A stretch of DNA of 64,000 bases from CAZEAN01 sp964510225 (lineage in GTDB: Bacteria; Planctomycetota; Planctomycetia; Isosphaerales; Isosphaeraceae). Positions 18,177 to 25,994 of this stretch are shown here, one piece after another. How positions within the stretch are numbered: position 1 is the stretch's first letter; every line of letters starts with the position of its first letter. Under the pieces are notes generated by a model, which ran no database searches, was not told the DNA's origin, and was given only the letters and a program-made list of their open reading frames with translations. The stretch lies in the NCBI GenBank assembly GCA_964510225.1, contig CAZEAN010000014.1, positions 1 through 64,000 of the forward strand, in the 5' to 3' direction. The position numbers were made by a program, and so were the translations under genes.

Positions 18177-19232
18177 ATGAATCTTGGCGAAGAACGGATT
18201 CCCCCGGGTGAAGATGAGGCAATCGCGCGGGTTCTTCAGGCAAGTGAAGAACTCTTGAATCGGGACGCGAGTCCAGTCCCTCGTGATCAACACCCGAGCC
18301 ACTATGGCTGCCTCCGCGCTGAGTTCACGGTGCTCGATGACCTTCCAGAGAATTACCGTGTCGGTCTCTTTCGGACTCCACAGAGTTACCCCGGCTGGAT
18401 TCGATTCTCTAATGGTGGACAGGTCCGTGATGATCGAAAGCCCGATGCACATGGGATGGCGATCAAGCTGATGAACGTCGTCGGCCCGAAAGTGCTCGAG
18501 GATGAAGCCGACGCGACGACACATGATTTCGTTATGGTCGACAACCCTATCTTTTTCCTTCGGAATGCGATTGACTACGGCAAGTTTAGCACTGTCCTTC
18601 TCAAGGCGAGAGCCAAGAGGCCGTCTACGCTCAGGTCGCTCTTTTTTTTCTTGCCGGGGAAACTCCGCGAACTCGCCGTGATGGCCCTTCTCTTCTTCAT
18701 CCCGTGGCGACTTTCCGAGTTTGGCAAGCTTCTGAAGTTTGCGGCAAAACGAATCAAGAACCCATTGACGACCCGTTATTGGAGTACGACTCCCTCACGA
18801 TTCGGTCCTGGAGCCGCGATGAAGTTTTCGGCCCGACCAGTCACTGAGAGTAAATCGGAGAACCCTGAAGAAACGAATGGGTTCCTCCGTCGGGTAATGG
18901 TTGAGCAACTCGCCAACGAAGACTTCGAATTTGAGTTCTTAGTCCAACTTCAGGCAGATCCGGCGTCGATGCCGATCGAAGATCCGACCGTCCTCTGGGA
19001 TGAATCGGAATCTCCCTATCAGGTTGTTGCCCGAATCAAGATCCCCGCGCAGGAGTTTGATACACCCGAACGTCACGATTTCGCTGAACACCTCTCCTTC
19101 ACCCCCTGGCACGCTATTGAGGATCACCGGCCCTTGGGTGGGATCAATCGGGTCCGGAAAGCGGTCTACACCAGGCTCTCTACACTCCGCCACCAGCTCA
19201 ACGATAAACCTCGTCGCGAGCCTAATCCGTGA
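18177..19232 (+). CDS. Catalase-related haem protein (allene-oxide-synthase/hydroperoxide-metabolising type)
   Basis: A 351-aa protein of the short catalase-related family. It shows a candidate distal His39 (D-Q-H-P-S-H), KPDAHGMAIKLM, distal Asn123 within F-V-M-V-D-N-P-I-F-F, and LSFTPWHAIEDHRPLGGINR followed by R327-x-x-x-Y331, the tyrosine haem-ligand motif. True catalases are about 480 residues or more. A lysine/hydrophobic stretch at about 151-190 (S-L-F-F-F-L-P and A-L-L-F-F-I-P-W) may contact membrane. Family members include catalase-like allene oxide synthases that act on fatty-acid hydroperoxides. GGAG at 18166-18169 sets the start, 24 bases after the cytochrome gene. Confidence 0.82.
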   Translation: MNLGEERIPPGEDEAIARVLQASEELLNRDASPVPRDQHPSHYGCLRAEFTVLDDLPENYRVGLFRTPQSYPGWIRFSNGGQVRDDRKPDAHGMAIKLMNVVGPKVLEDEADATTHDFVMVDNPIFFLRNAIDYGKFSTVLLKARAKRPSTLRSLFFFLPGKLRELAVMALLFFIPWRLSEFGKLLKFAAKRIKNPLTTRYWSTTPSRFGPGAAMKFSARPVTESKSENPEETNGFLRRVMVEQLANEDFEFEFLVQLQADPASMPIEDPTVLWDESESPYQVVARIKIPAQEFDTPERHDFAEHLSFTPWHAIEDHRPLGGINRVRKAVYTRLSTLRHQLNDKPRREPNP

Positions 19233-19259
19233 GCAAAGCGATGGAGATGGGTGACTGAC

Positions 19260-20414
19260 TCAGCGGACTCCCCATTGTGGCTTCTCGCGGAACCAACCGA
19301 CCCGCGCACGATGGCGATAGTAGCAAGAGCCGGTTGCCCGACAGGATACGAGGATCCCGTAGACCACGACCAGCCAGAGAAACCAAGTCATCCCTAAGGC
19401 GCTGAGGAGATGCGCTGGGCTCGGCGTGAGCGCGGCCAAGACCGCAGTCAGAATGAGGAAAAGAGAAACTACGAGCGAAGGTCCGAGCAACGCTGGACTG
19501 AGTCGAACGAGTGCGCTGAAGATTTTGACCGGATGCGCTGCTTTGAAATCCTGGTAGAGCAGGATGGCGATCATGCCAAGTTCAGCCGCGATCACTACAG
19601 GACTGCAAAGGACCAGAAAGAGTAGTGTGTCTAACCGGCTGGATAGTCCGCGGACCAACAAGAAGAAGAAGGCAGGACCACCTGCACTCAAGGCCCCGAT
19701 GATCGTGGCCCAAATGCATCGAAAGACACCTACGAGAGATCCATGGACGTTGTGGAATTCCGGGCGGGGATGGTGGAGTTCCCCCTGAGCATTGGCTTCG
19801 AGGAATCGGCTCAATTCCTGAAGGATCATCCCCAGCATCAGGGTACCAAGGGCGGCGAGGGGGATGATCAAAATCAGCGCGATCATCAACATTCCTCCCG
19901 CACCCAGCTCAAAGGCACCGAACTGGAGGCAAAACCAGACACCCCAGTAGATCAACGAGACTAGTGTGAGAACGGGTGGATAAAATGCCAAGGCAGCGAG
20001 ACCGGCAGCGTCCCAAAACGGATAGCGGAAGCTTCCGGCAGGTCCGATCGCACCAGGTTTGGGAGGACTCAGGAATCCGATTGGCTCGAAACTTGAATCT
20101 TCGTCACTCGGCTTTCGGGGCCGTCGTCGAGGTTGTCGCGACCGCCTTTCGGTTTGTGTCGCTTGTTCAATCGAGTGCTCAGCAGGTCTCCGACTCGCAG
20201 CACGAGACGCAGAGGTACTTGGCGGAACAATTTCAGCCTCAGCTTCGGAATCAAGTTCGGGTATCCGGAGCAAAGCACCACAGAAGGGACAGCGGCCCGT
20301 TCGGCCTGGGAGGGCACCTGGAGCCTTAATCCGTTTGCCGCATGAGCATTGAAGAAGGACTGTCCCCACGAGATTATCGCTCGAGGAAGAGCCGAGATTT
20401 GAAAAGCTCGTCAA
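19260..20414 (-). CDS. Zinc-ribbon multi-pass membrane protein, unknown function
   Basis: A 384-aa protein with a zinc-ribbon-like head (Q-C-S-C-G...R-C-P-F-C-G), a low-complexity basic linker and about six membrane helices. This domain order is frequent in planctomycete hypothetical proteins. The start is uncertain: TTG at 20414 overlaps the upstream small gene by 41 bases, while GTG at 20369, just before the Cys motif, would follow its stop. It is the third gene on the minus strand after the BlaI-like repressor and may be cotranscribed with it. Confidence 0.6.
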   Translation of the reverse strand: MTSFSNLGSSSSDNLVGTVLLQCSCGKRIKAPGALPGRTGRCPFCGALLRIPELDSEAEAEIVPPSTSASRAASRRPAEHSIEQATQTERRSRQPRRRPRKPSDEDSSFEPIGFLSPPKPGAIGPAGSFRYPFWDAAGLAALAFYPPVLTLVSLIYWGVWFCLQFGAFELGAGGMLMIALILIIPLAALGTLMLGMILQELSRFLEANAQGELHHPRPEFHNVHGSLVGVFRCIWATIIGALSAGGPAFFFLLVRGLSSRLDTLLFLVLCSPVVIAAELGMIAILLYQDFKAAHPVKIFSALVRLSPALLGPSLVVSLFLILTAVLAALTPSPAHLLSALGMTWFLWLVVVYGILVSCRATGSCYYRHRARVGWFREKPQWGVR

Positions 20415-20613
20415 GAGTCAGAGATTCGTCAACTGCTGGCTGCGGTGTTGGCGGCAGATCGATCGGTTGGATTACAGCCCCAGATTCAGTATTGAGCGGG
20501 CAATGCCCTTCGAGCGCTTGATTTGTCCCAAGCGACCCTGCCGTTGCGAGTCCACCGATTGCTAGGATCGCAAGGAATTTTCGATTGGGATTAAGAGTGA
20601 CTGGTCGAGACAC
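20374..20613 (-). CDS. Small secreted or membrane-anchored protein, unknown
   Basis: A 79-aa protein with a basic start and one hydrophobic stretch (F-L-A-I-L-A-I-G-G-L-A), then a proline-rich tail. It lies between the BlaI-like repressor gene (30-base gap) and the zinc-ribbon membrane protein gene, all on the minus strand. I recognise no family. Its position in a same-strand run is the main support. Confidence 0.4.
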   Translation of the reverse strand: MSRPVTLNPNRKFLAILAIGGLATAGSLGTNQALEGHCPLNTESGAVIQPIDLPPTPQPAVDESLTLDELFKSRLFLER

Positions 20614-20643
20614 GAGACGCTCCTACTTTATCAAACAACACGA

Positions 20644-21093
20644 TCAGGAGTGGATCTCACCCGTAGATTGTGGATCTGACTGATCTTCGACCTGATTCTC
20701 TTTGCCCATCTTCGAGAGTAGAGTTCGAACCTGGTGGGCGTGCTCTGGGCTCAGTGGGTACGACTTAATGAGGTGAAGAACGAGGAGCCCTGGTTCGCCA
20801 TCGTAGAGCCGTTCAACCAAACTATCGTCGCCCACAAGACTGCCCAAGCGTTGCTGGCGGACCTCTTCAGCGGTGATTAACGGCTTATAGACGAAGGCTA
20901 GCTCGGATCGATCACTTCTCACCATCCCCTTCTGTTCGAGGCGGTCGAGGAGAGTAGCGACCGTAGCATAGGACCAAGACCGTCCATTTGACTTCAAGGG
21001 CCCGAGTAGATCACGGACGGTACCCTCACCACGTTCCCAGAGGACTCGTAGGACATCGAGTTCTGAATCGGGTATGGTCCGACTCTTGGCCAT
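20644..21093 (-). CDS. BlaI/MecI/CopY-family transcriptional repressor
   Basis: The 149-aa winged-helix protein has I-P-D-S-E-L-D-V-L-R-V-L-W, then Y-A-T-V-A-T-L-L-D-R-L-E-Q-K-G-M-V, the recognition-helix signature of BlaI/MecI regulators. Such dimeric repressors bind TACA/TGTA-type dyads and are usually released when an M56 (BlaR1-like) sensor protease triggers their cleavage. Here no M56 gene is adjacent; instead an M48-type protease gene diverges from it, with two GACA-N2-TGTC dyads in between. Confidence 0.85.
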   Translation of the reverse strand: MAKSRTIPDSELDVLRVLWERGEGTVRDLLGPLKSNGRSWSYATVATLLDRLEQKGMVRSDRSELAFVYKPLITAEEVRQQRLGSLVGDDSLVERLYDGEPGLLVLHLIKSYPLSPEHAHQVRTLLSKMGKENQVEDQSDPQSTGEIHS

Positions 21094-21244
21094 GACACAA
21101 AGTCCAGAAACCGTGGTGAAAGTGCGACTCTACCTCGCGAAACCAGCGGTCTTAGGTCGATGAACCACTGCACGGATTGAGAGTAGTCAAGTGATGAGTT
21201 TTGTGATCAGACTTGATTTCCCTGAATGAGCATTCGTATCCTAA

Positions 21245-21254
21245 GACAGTTGTC
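21245..21254. promoter_or_regulatory. Candidate BlaI-type operator dyad 1
   Basis: GACAGTTGTC, an interrupted dyad GACA-N2-TGTC, lies between the divergent repressor and protease genes. Its exact reverse complement occurs at 21277-21286. The form resembles the TACA/TGTA half-sites of staphylococcal BlaI/MecI operators. The operator role is inferred. Confidence 0.4.
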
Positions 21255-21276
21255 GAACCAGGTCAACAGCGATTCC

Positions 21277-21286
21277 GACAACTGTC
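21277..21286. promoter_or_regulatory. Candidate BlaI-type operator dyad 2
   Basis: GACAACTGTC, the reverse complement of the element at 21245-21254. The two centres are 32 bases apart, about three helical turns, consistent with two repressor dimers bound on the same DNA face. Confidence 0.4.
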
Positions 21287-21348
21287 GGTTTGTCCTACCA
21301 AACGATAGGAAACTGGGCAGACTGATCCGAATGCTCGGAGGGTAGAAG

Positions 21349-22479
21349 TTGACCTCGAATGAACCTCAATCTGAATCAGATTACAGAGGTCCTCATTCAA
21401 TCCGAAGCAATTCGGCGTCTTTAGGTCGCGTTGAGCTTCAACTCCGTCTCTGCTCTCTCGCTCTTATTGAGTGTTGCTATCGATCGGTTACGGCGTTCTT
21501 CGCCCTAATCTCTCTCCTGGCGGGTGGCTTCGTTCCAGTCCTCCGCGGCTGGCTTGACGATCGGGTGAACGGCTGGTCCGAGGTCGTTGAGTTGTTGGGG
21601 GGCTATTGGCCGAAGCGGACCTTGACGACCCTGGATCGCGATCATGGACTGGTCTTAAACCGGTGTGATGCTCCCCTGCTCTTTGACGAGATTCGGGAAA
21701 TTGGCAGAAAAGCTGGCGTTCGCCCTCCCGGTCAAGTCCGGATCACTTACCTTCCGTGCTGCGCGGTAACTGCTTGGGGAACTCGATCCCGCGATCGAGC
21801 TCTATTAATTGGACTCCCTCTTCTCTCAGTCCTCGATCGATTGGAATTCCGCGCTGTTCTGGCACACGAACTGGCACATCTGGCACACGGGGACACAGGA
21901 CGAGCCGCGCGGACTGCGCAGCTTGTCGATGCCATCGAACAGGATTTTCATGAGTCGATTGGCCCGCGTTGGAGTCTGCTCCGCTCCTGGACGCGGCTCT
22001 GGCAAGGGGCCGCCAGTTGGTTGATTGGACCGATCGCGATCGGTCGGGAAGTACGCGCTGATCGGTTCGCTGCGAGTCTTGCTGGTGGTATGCCGGCAGC
22101 ATCGGCGTTGGTCAAGGTCGCCCTGGTCCAGCCACTTTTCCGCGAGGTGCTCGACCACTACGACCCAGTAGATGCAGAGACGGTGAACCTTTATAGCCAC
22201 TTCCGATTGTTCTGGAACCAGATCCCAAGCTCGCTCCTAACCGACTTACGCCATCGGGTCTATACGCGGCCACCTCATCCACCACAAGCTGCGCACCCTC
22301 CCCTACTCGACCGCATTGCATTGGTCCAATCTTACCCCGAACGACCGACAACCAATGCAGATTACCTCCCCGCCGAGACAATCCTGGCCGATATCAGATT
22401 TATCGAAGAACTCTTGCATCAGCAGTTGTTTGGAGTTGTGCAGGATCTGGGGCCTTCGGTTTTTCACCGAATCAATTGA
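21349..22479 (+). CDS. M48-type membrane zinc metalloprotease
   Basis: The 376-aa protein starts at TTG, supported by GGAGGG six bases upstream. One hydrophobic helix lies at about residues 45-65. The zinc site is H-E-L-A-H at residues 173-177, with the third ligand probably Glu234 in G-R-E-V-R-A-D-R-F, the ExxxD pattern of M48 (HtpX/STE24-like) peptidases. It is divergent from a BlaI-type repressor gene, the position often taken by an M56 BlaR1-like sensor protease, so it could be the repressor's target or its inactivator. Confidence 0.75.
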   Translation: MTSNEPQSESDYRGPHSIRSNSASLGRVELQLRLCSLALIECCYRSVTAFFALISLLAGGFVPVLRGWLDDRVNGWSEVVELLGGYWPKRTLTTLDRDHGLVLNRCDAPLLFDEIREIGRKAGVRPPGQVRITYLPCCAVTAWGTRSRDRALLIGLPLLSVLDRLEFRAVLAHELAHLAHGDTGRAARTAQLVDAIEQDFHESIGPRWSLLRSWTRLWQGAASWLIGPIAIGREVRADRFAASLAGGMPAASALVKVALVQPLFREVLDHYDPVDAETVNLYSHFRLFWNQIPSSLLTDLRHRVYTRPPHPPQAAHPPLLDRIALVQSYPERPTTNADYLPAETILADIRFIEELLHQQLFGVVQDLGPSVFHRIN

Positions 22480-22672
22480 GGCGCAGCCCCCGAGGACAAA
22501 TTCCAGAGTCGGCGGGAATGGGTCTAGAATCCCTGGACTACTGACCGTCCTTCGTCGCTGAACATTGAATGTACCTTTTCAATTCACACGCTTGCAGGAT
22601 CATCATCAACTTCGAGAACGCTCCGCTTCAGCCAATCGCGTACCAAGACCACTTTTGGAGACCGTTTTGACA

Positions 22673-23410
22673 ATGACAGAGCGCACCACTTCGATCGACC
22701 GTCGGCAGTTTCTCGGTGGCTTAACGATCAGCGCCCTTGCCTATTCCAACGTCGCCCGAGGTTCCTTTGCCGACGAACTCACTAGGACCCCAAGGCAAAC
22801 CGAAGGTCCCTTCTATCCTTCGGAGCTTCCTCTCGATACCGATAACGACCTCTTGATTATCAACGATAGGATGACCCGAGCCGTCGGAACAATCACTCAT
22901 CTCACCGGTCGGGTTTTGAGCCCTTCCGGGGAGCCGATCCGGAACGCTGAAGTCGAGATATGGCAGGTCGACAACAACGGTGTTTACCTTCATCCAGGAA
23001 GCGCACGGTCGGGTTCGCGTGATACGAACTTTCAAGGATTTGGAAGATTTCTCACAAGCTCGACTGGGGAATACTACTTCCGCACGATCAAGCCAGTTGC
23101 CTATGACTTCCGGACTCCTCACATTCATTTTATTGTGAAACAAGGCGAATCACGGCTCCTGACCACGCAGATGTATATTAGGGGTGAGGAGCTTAATCAA
23201 CGAGACACGCTCTATAAACGGGTTCCGGAAGGACCACCCCGCGATTCGGTGACGGTTGCCTTTCAACCACTGGAGGGGTCAACAATCGGAGAGGAAAGTG
23301 CACGATTCGACCTTGTTGTCGGATTGACGCCCGAGGATCCAGAAGAGGATCAGCTTCGGGGCGGGCTCCGACGTGGAAACACGTCAAGAGGGAGGCGCCC
23401 CCGGCCTTAA
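22673..23410 (+). CDS. Tat-exported intradiol ring-cleavage dioxygenase-like protein
   Basis: From ATG 22673 the protein begins with a twin-arginine signal (S-I-D-R-R-Q-F-L-G-G). The body has Q-T-E-G-P-F-Y-P, EIWQVDNNGVY, T-I-K-P-V-A-Y and RTPHIHF, supplying the two tyrosines and two histidines that bind non-haem Fe(III) in protocatechuate 3,4-dioxygenase and catechol 1,2-dioxygenase. An in-frame ATG at 22565 would put the Tat motif too far in. Exported single-domain relatives are common in bacteria and their substrates are mostly unknown. No aromatic-degradation genes are adjacent. Confidence 0.8.
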   Translation: MTERTTSIDRRQFLGGLTISALAYSNVARGSFADELTRTPRQTEGPFYPSELPLDTDNDLLIINDRMTRAVGTITHLTGRVLSPSGEPIRNAEVEIWQVDNNGVYLHPGSARSGSRDTNFQGFGRFLTSSTGEYYFRTIKPVAYDFRTPHIHFIVKQGESRLLTTQMYIRGEELNQRDTLYKRVPEGPPRDSVTVAFQPLEGSTIGEESARFDLVVGLTPEDPEEDQLRGGLRRGNTSRGRRPRP

Positions 23411-23506
23411 TTGATTGATCAAGACGACGATCTGGCTTTGTTCCGGGAATGACCTTGGCTACAATCAATCGACCCTGGCCAGTCAATGCCGAGCGAGGTC
23501 AATCTA

Positions 23507-24826
23507 GTGCGAATCGCTTACTTCGATTGTTTTAGTGGTATCTCCGGGGACATGACCCTCGGCGCCCTGGTCGATGCTGGGGTATCCCCGGATGCAATTC
23601 TGGGCGCAGTCCGTCGTCTCGGGGTCGATTTTGAGTTGACGTTTGAGACAGTACGTCGAGGCGGATTTCGCGGAACCTTTGCACGAGTGATCGCGCCGGT
23701 CGAACATGTCCATCGTCATCTCCACCATATTGAGGCGATGATTGATCGGGCCGAACTCTCCGTCCAGCAAGCCCGACTGGCGAAACAGATCTTCACGCGA
23801 TTGGGAGAGGCGGAGGCCGCGGCGCACGGGATTGACATCCAGAAGATTCACTTCCATGAAGTCGGTGCTGTCGACTCCATTGTCGATATTGTTGGGGCGG
23901 CGGTTGGTCTCGATCTTCTTGGTGTGGAACGGTTTGAGGCGTCCCCGATCCCGATAGGAAGGGGTTCGGTCGTTGCGGCCCATGGTCGGATGCCCTTACC
24001 CGTACCCGGAACTGCTGAGCTTCTTAAGGGGATTCCTCTCGCCGACTCTTCTGTCGAAATGGAACTCACTACTCCGACCGGCGCCGCGATTGTCAGTACC
24101 ATTGCCGAACGATTCGGCCCACTTCCTCCGATGACAATCGAATCCATTGGCTACGGTGCTGGCTCGAAGGAGATCAAAGGGCAAGGGAACCTCCTCCGAC
24201 TCTTCGTCGGAGAATCGACCGAAGCCCCTGACTCTGATCGTGTTTGGGTACTCGAAACAAACCTAGACGATATCCCTGGTGAGCATGTCGGCTACACAAC
24301 TAGCCAGCTCATGGATGCAGGCGCCCTCGATGCCTTCGTCACGCCAATCTATATGAAGAAGAACCGTCCCGGTATGTTAGTCTCGGTAATCTGCAACGAA
24401 CCAATGGTCACAGAACTCGAAGCGATTCTCTTCCGAGAGACCACGACTCTCGGAATCAGACGCTATCCAGTCGCCCGTCACAAGATGCGGAGGAAGGCTG
24501 CCGAGGTTCAATCCGAACTCGGCTCAATTCGCGGGAAGCTCGGTTGGCTCGCCGATCGACCACCGACGTTTAGCCCGGAATTTGACGACTGCGCACGGAT
24601 TGCCGCTGAGCGCGGGCTCCCGCTCCGAGAGGTCTATCAAGCAGCGCACCAGGCTTATGCTGTTTCCGGGGCAGTAACCGTGGAACCTCACGTCACGGAC
24701 TCGTCAGCTCATCAACACGATCAAGATGACCACGGTCATTCCCATGATGATGGCCACGACGATGATCATGACCAGAGTCATCATCACGATCACGATGATC
24801 ACCATGATCACGGTCACTCTCACTGA
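23507..24826 (+). CDS. larC: LarC, nickel-pincer cofactor biosynthesis protein with histidine-rich tail
   Basis: RIAYFDCFSGISGDMTLGAL at the N-terminus is the LarC signature; DIVGAAVGLDLL, P-V-P-G-T-A-E-L-L and E-T-N-L-D-D-I-P-G-E also fit. LarC inserts nickel into the pyridinium pincer nucleotide of lactate racemase and related enzymes using CTP. I prefer GTG 23507, with GAGG eight bases upstream, over ATG 23486. The last ~40 residues are extremely rich in His and Asp (for example H-H-H-D-H-D-D-H-H-D-H-G-H), probably a nickel reservoir. No larB or larE is seen in the window. Confidence 0.92.
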   Translation: MRIAYFDCFSGISGDMTLGALVDAGVSPDAILGAVRRLGVDFELTFETVRRGGFRGTFARVIAPVEHVHRHLHHIEAMIDRAELSVQQARLAKQIFTRLGEAEAAAHGIDIQKIHFHEVGAVDSIVDIVGAAVGLDLLGVERFEASPIPIGRGSVVAAHGRMPLPVPGTAELLKGIPLADSSVEMELTTPTGAAIVSTIAERFGPLPPMTIESIGYGAGSKEIKGQGNLLRLFVGESTEAPDSDRVWVLETNLDDIPGEHVGYTTSQLMDAGALDAFVTPIYMKKNRPGMLVSVICNEPMVTELEAILFRETTTLGIRRYPVARHKMRRKAAEVQSELGSIRGKLGWLADRPPTFSPEFDDCARIAAERGLPLREVYQAAHQAYAVSGAVTVEPHVTDSSAHQHDQDDHGHSHDDGHDDDHDQSHHHDHDDHHDHGHSH

Positions 24827-24891
24827 CTATCCTTTATTTCAAGGCTTGCTTGTGTGTGATTTGGCAGGAATCTCTCTGAGGAGTTGAGTTC

Positions 24892-25461
24892 ATGACGCTT
24901 GTCGCCACGGTCTTAGAGTTTCTGACGGCGGCATTCGCGCTTGGAAGTCTCGGGATCTCCCTGATATTGCTGGTTCTTGGACGCAAGCTGATTGAATCGG
25001 TCCAAGATTGGGCTGATCGGATCGAAGCGCAGCTGAACAGAATTGAGTCTACTCTCCGGGATGCCTCAACTCCATCTGAAAACAAGCTACGAGGAGGGAT
25101 GCTTGGTCCCGTGAGACATCGAGTGAGGAGCGATGAACCTGGCCCAAGCCAGTCGAGTCAGGTCCCAGTCTTGATTCGAGTCCCTGATGTTTCTGTCCGA
25201 TCGGGTGAGGACGCTCCCCAGACCGAAGCGGCGCGTCGAGCGACGGCTGCTGCTGACTTGGCAAGACGGTTTACACGCGTCTGGGAGCTTGCGGAGACAG
25301 GTACTCCGATTACCGCAATTGCACACGAGACCGGACAACCAACCGGCGAAATCGAGCTTCTCCTTAATCTCCGGAGGCGGTTGGCAGACCGACCTGGGAT
25401 CTCCCGGAGCACGATGTCATCGGGAACTGAGACCGACGAGACCGATGGGAAGACCGCATGA
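24892..25461 (+). CDS. Single-pass membrane protein with DUF2802-like C-terminal motif
   Basis: A 189-aa protein with one N-terminal helix (about residues 5-28), a short coiled-coil region, a polar linker and a C-terminal segment I-A-H-E-T-G-Q-P-T-G-E-I-E-L-L-L-N-L-R-R. That segment resembles the helix-turn-helix-like DUF2802/DUF6115 signature. GAGGAG precedes the ATG. Its stop overlaps the start of the next gene by four bases (ATGA), so the two are translationally coupled. Function is unknown. Confidence 0.55.
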   Translation: MTLVATVLEFLTAAFALGSLGISLILLVLGRKLIESVQDWADRIEAQLNRIESTLRDASTPSENKLRGGMLGPVRHRVRSDEPGPSQSSQVPVLIRVPDVSVRSGEDAPQTEAARRATAAADLARRFTRVWELAETGTPITAIAHETGQPTGEIELLLNLRRRLADRPGISRSTMSSGTETDETDGKTA

Positions 25462-25976
25462 GCCACGATGGCCTCGATCCCGCTTCCGCTTCCTGTGTCC
25501 AGCAGACTCGGTCAGCAGTGATGACCCTGTTGGCGATCGATGGGCTCGCAATCGCGCTGAGTGGGATCCTCCTCAGACAACGTGAGTCAGGGATTATTCT
25601 CTGGGATCCTCTCCAAGCGGGTCGTTTGGCTCACCTCGCGCTGCTCTTCGTGATCTTGGTCGGCATCGTGATCCGACTCGTTGGGACCACCCGGACCTTC
25701 TTGACACCGCCCGCGTCACGACTGGGTCGGTTCTATTGGTCACATTTTGCGGGGGCCTTCTTCGGCTTCCTCGGATTACCGATCGGATTTATTTATGGAT
25801 GGGCAGTGCGGCCCGAACTACGGCATGTCGGGCCGTTTTGGCTCCTGGCAATCGCAATGGGACTCCTCGCCCTGCCTCGAGTCGAGGAACTCTTTGGTTT
25901 TGAGGTTCCACCCACCCAGGGCCGGGTTTCCTCTGCTAATGATCCAACGCACGATGCTGACTCGTTCGGAAGTTGA
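25458..25976 (+). CDS. Four-helix membrane protein, unknown function
   Basis: A 172-aa protein with about four hydrophobic helices, the first near residues 18-38. It overlaps the preceding DUF2802-like gene by ATGA and ends 18 bases before the GT2 gene, so it probably belongs to one operon with them. No family recognised. Confidence 0.55.
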   Translation: MSHDGLDPASASCVQQTRSAVMTLLAIDGLAIALSGILLRQRESGIILWDPLQAGRLAHLALLFVILVGIVIRLVGTTRTFLTPPASRLGRFYWSHFAGAFFGFLGLPIGFIYGWAVRPELRHVGPFWLLAIAMGLLALPRVEELFGFEVPPTQGRVSSANDPTHDADSFGS

Positions 25977-25994
25977 TGAAAACCAGGAAGTGAG

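Noticed and set aside
24694..24826. CAT/GAT-rich stretch considered as a DNA repeat
   Set aside because: It is explained as coding sequence for the His/Asp-rich tail of LarC and has no regular repeat unit.
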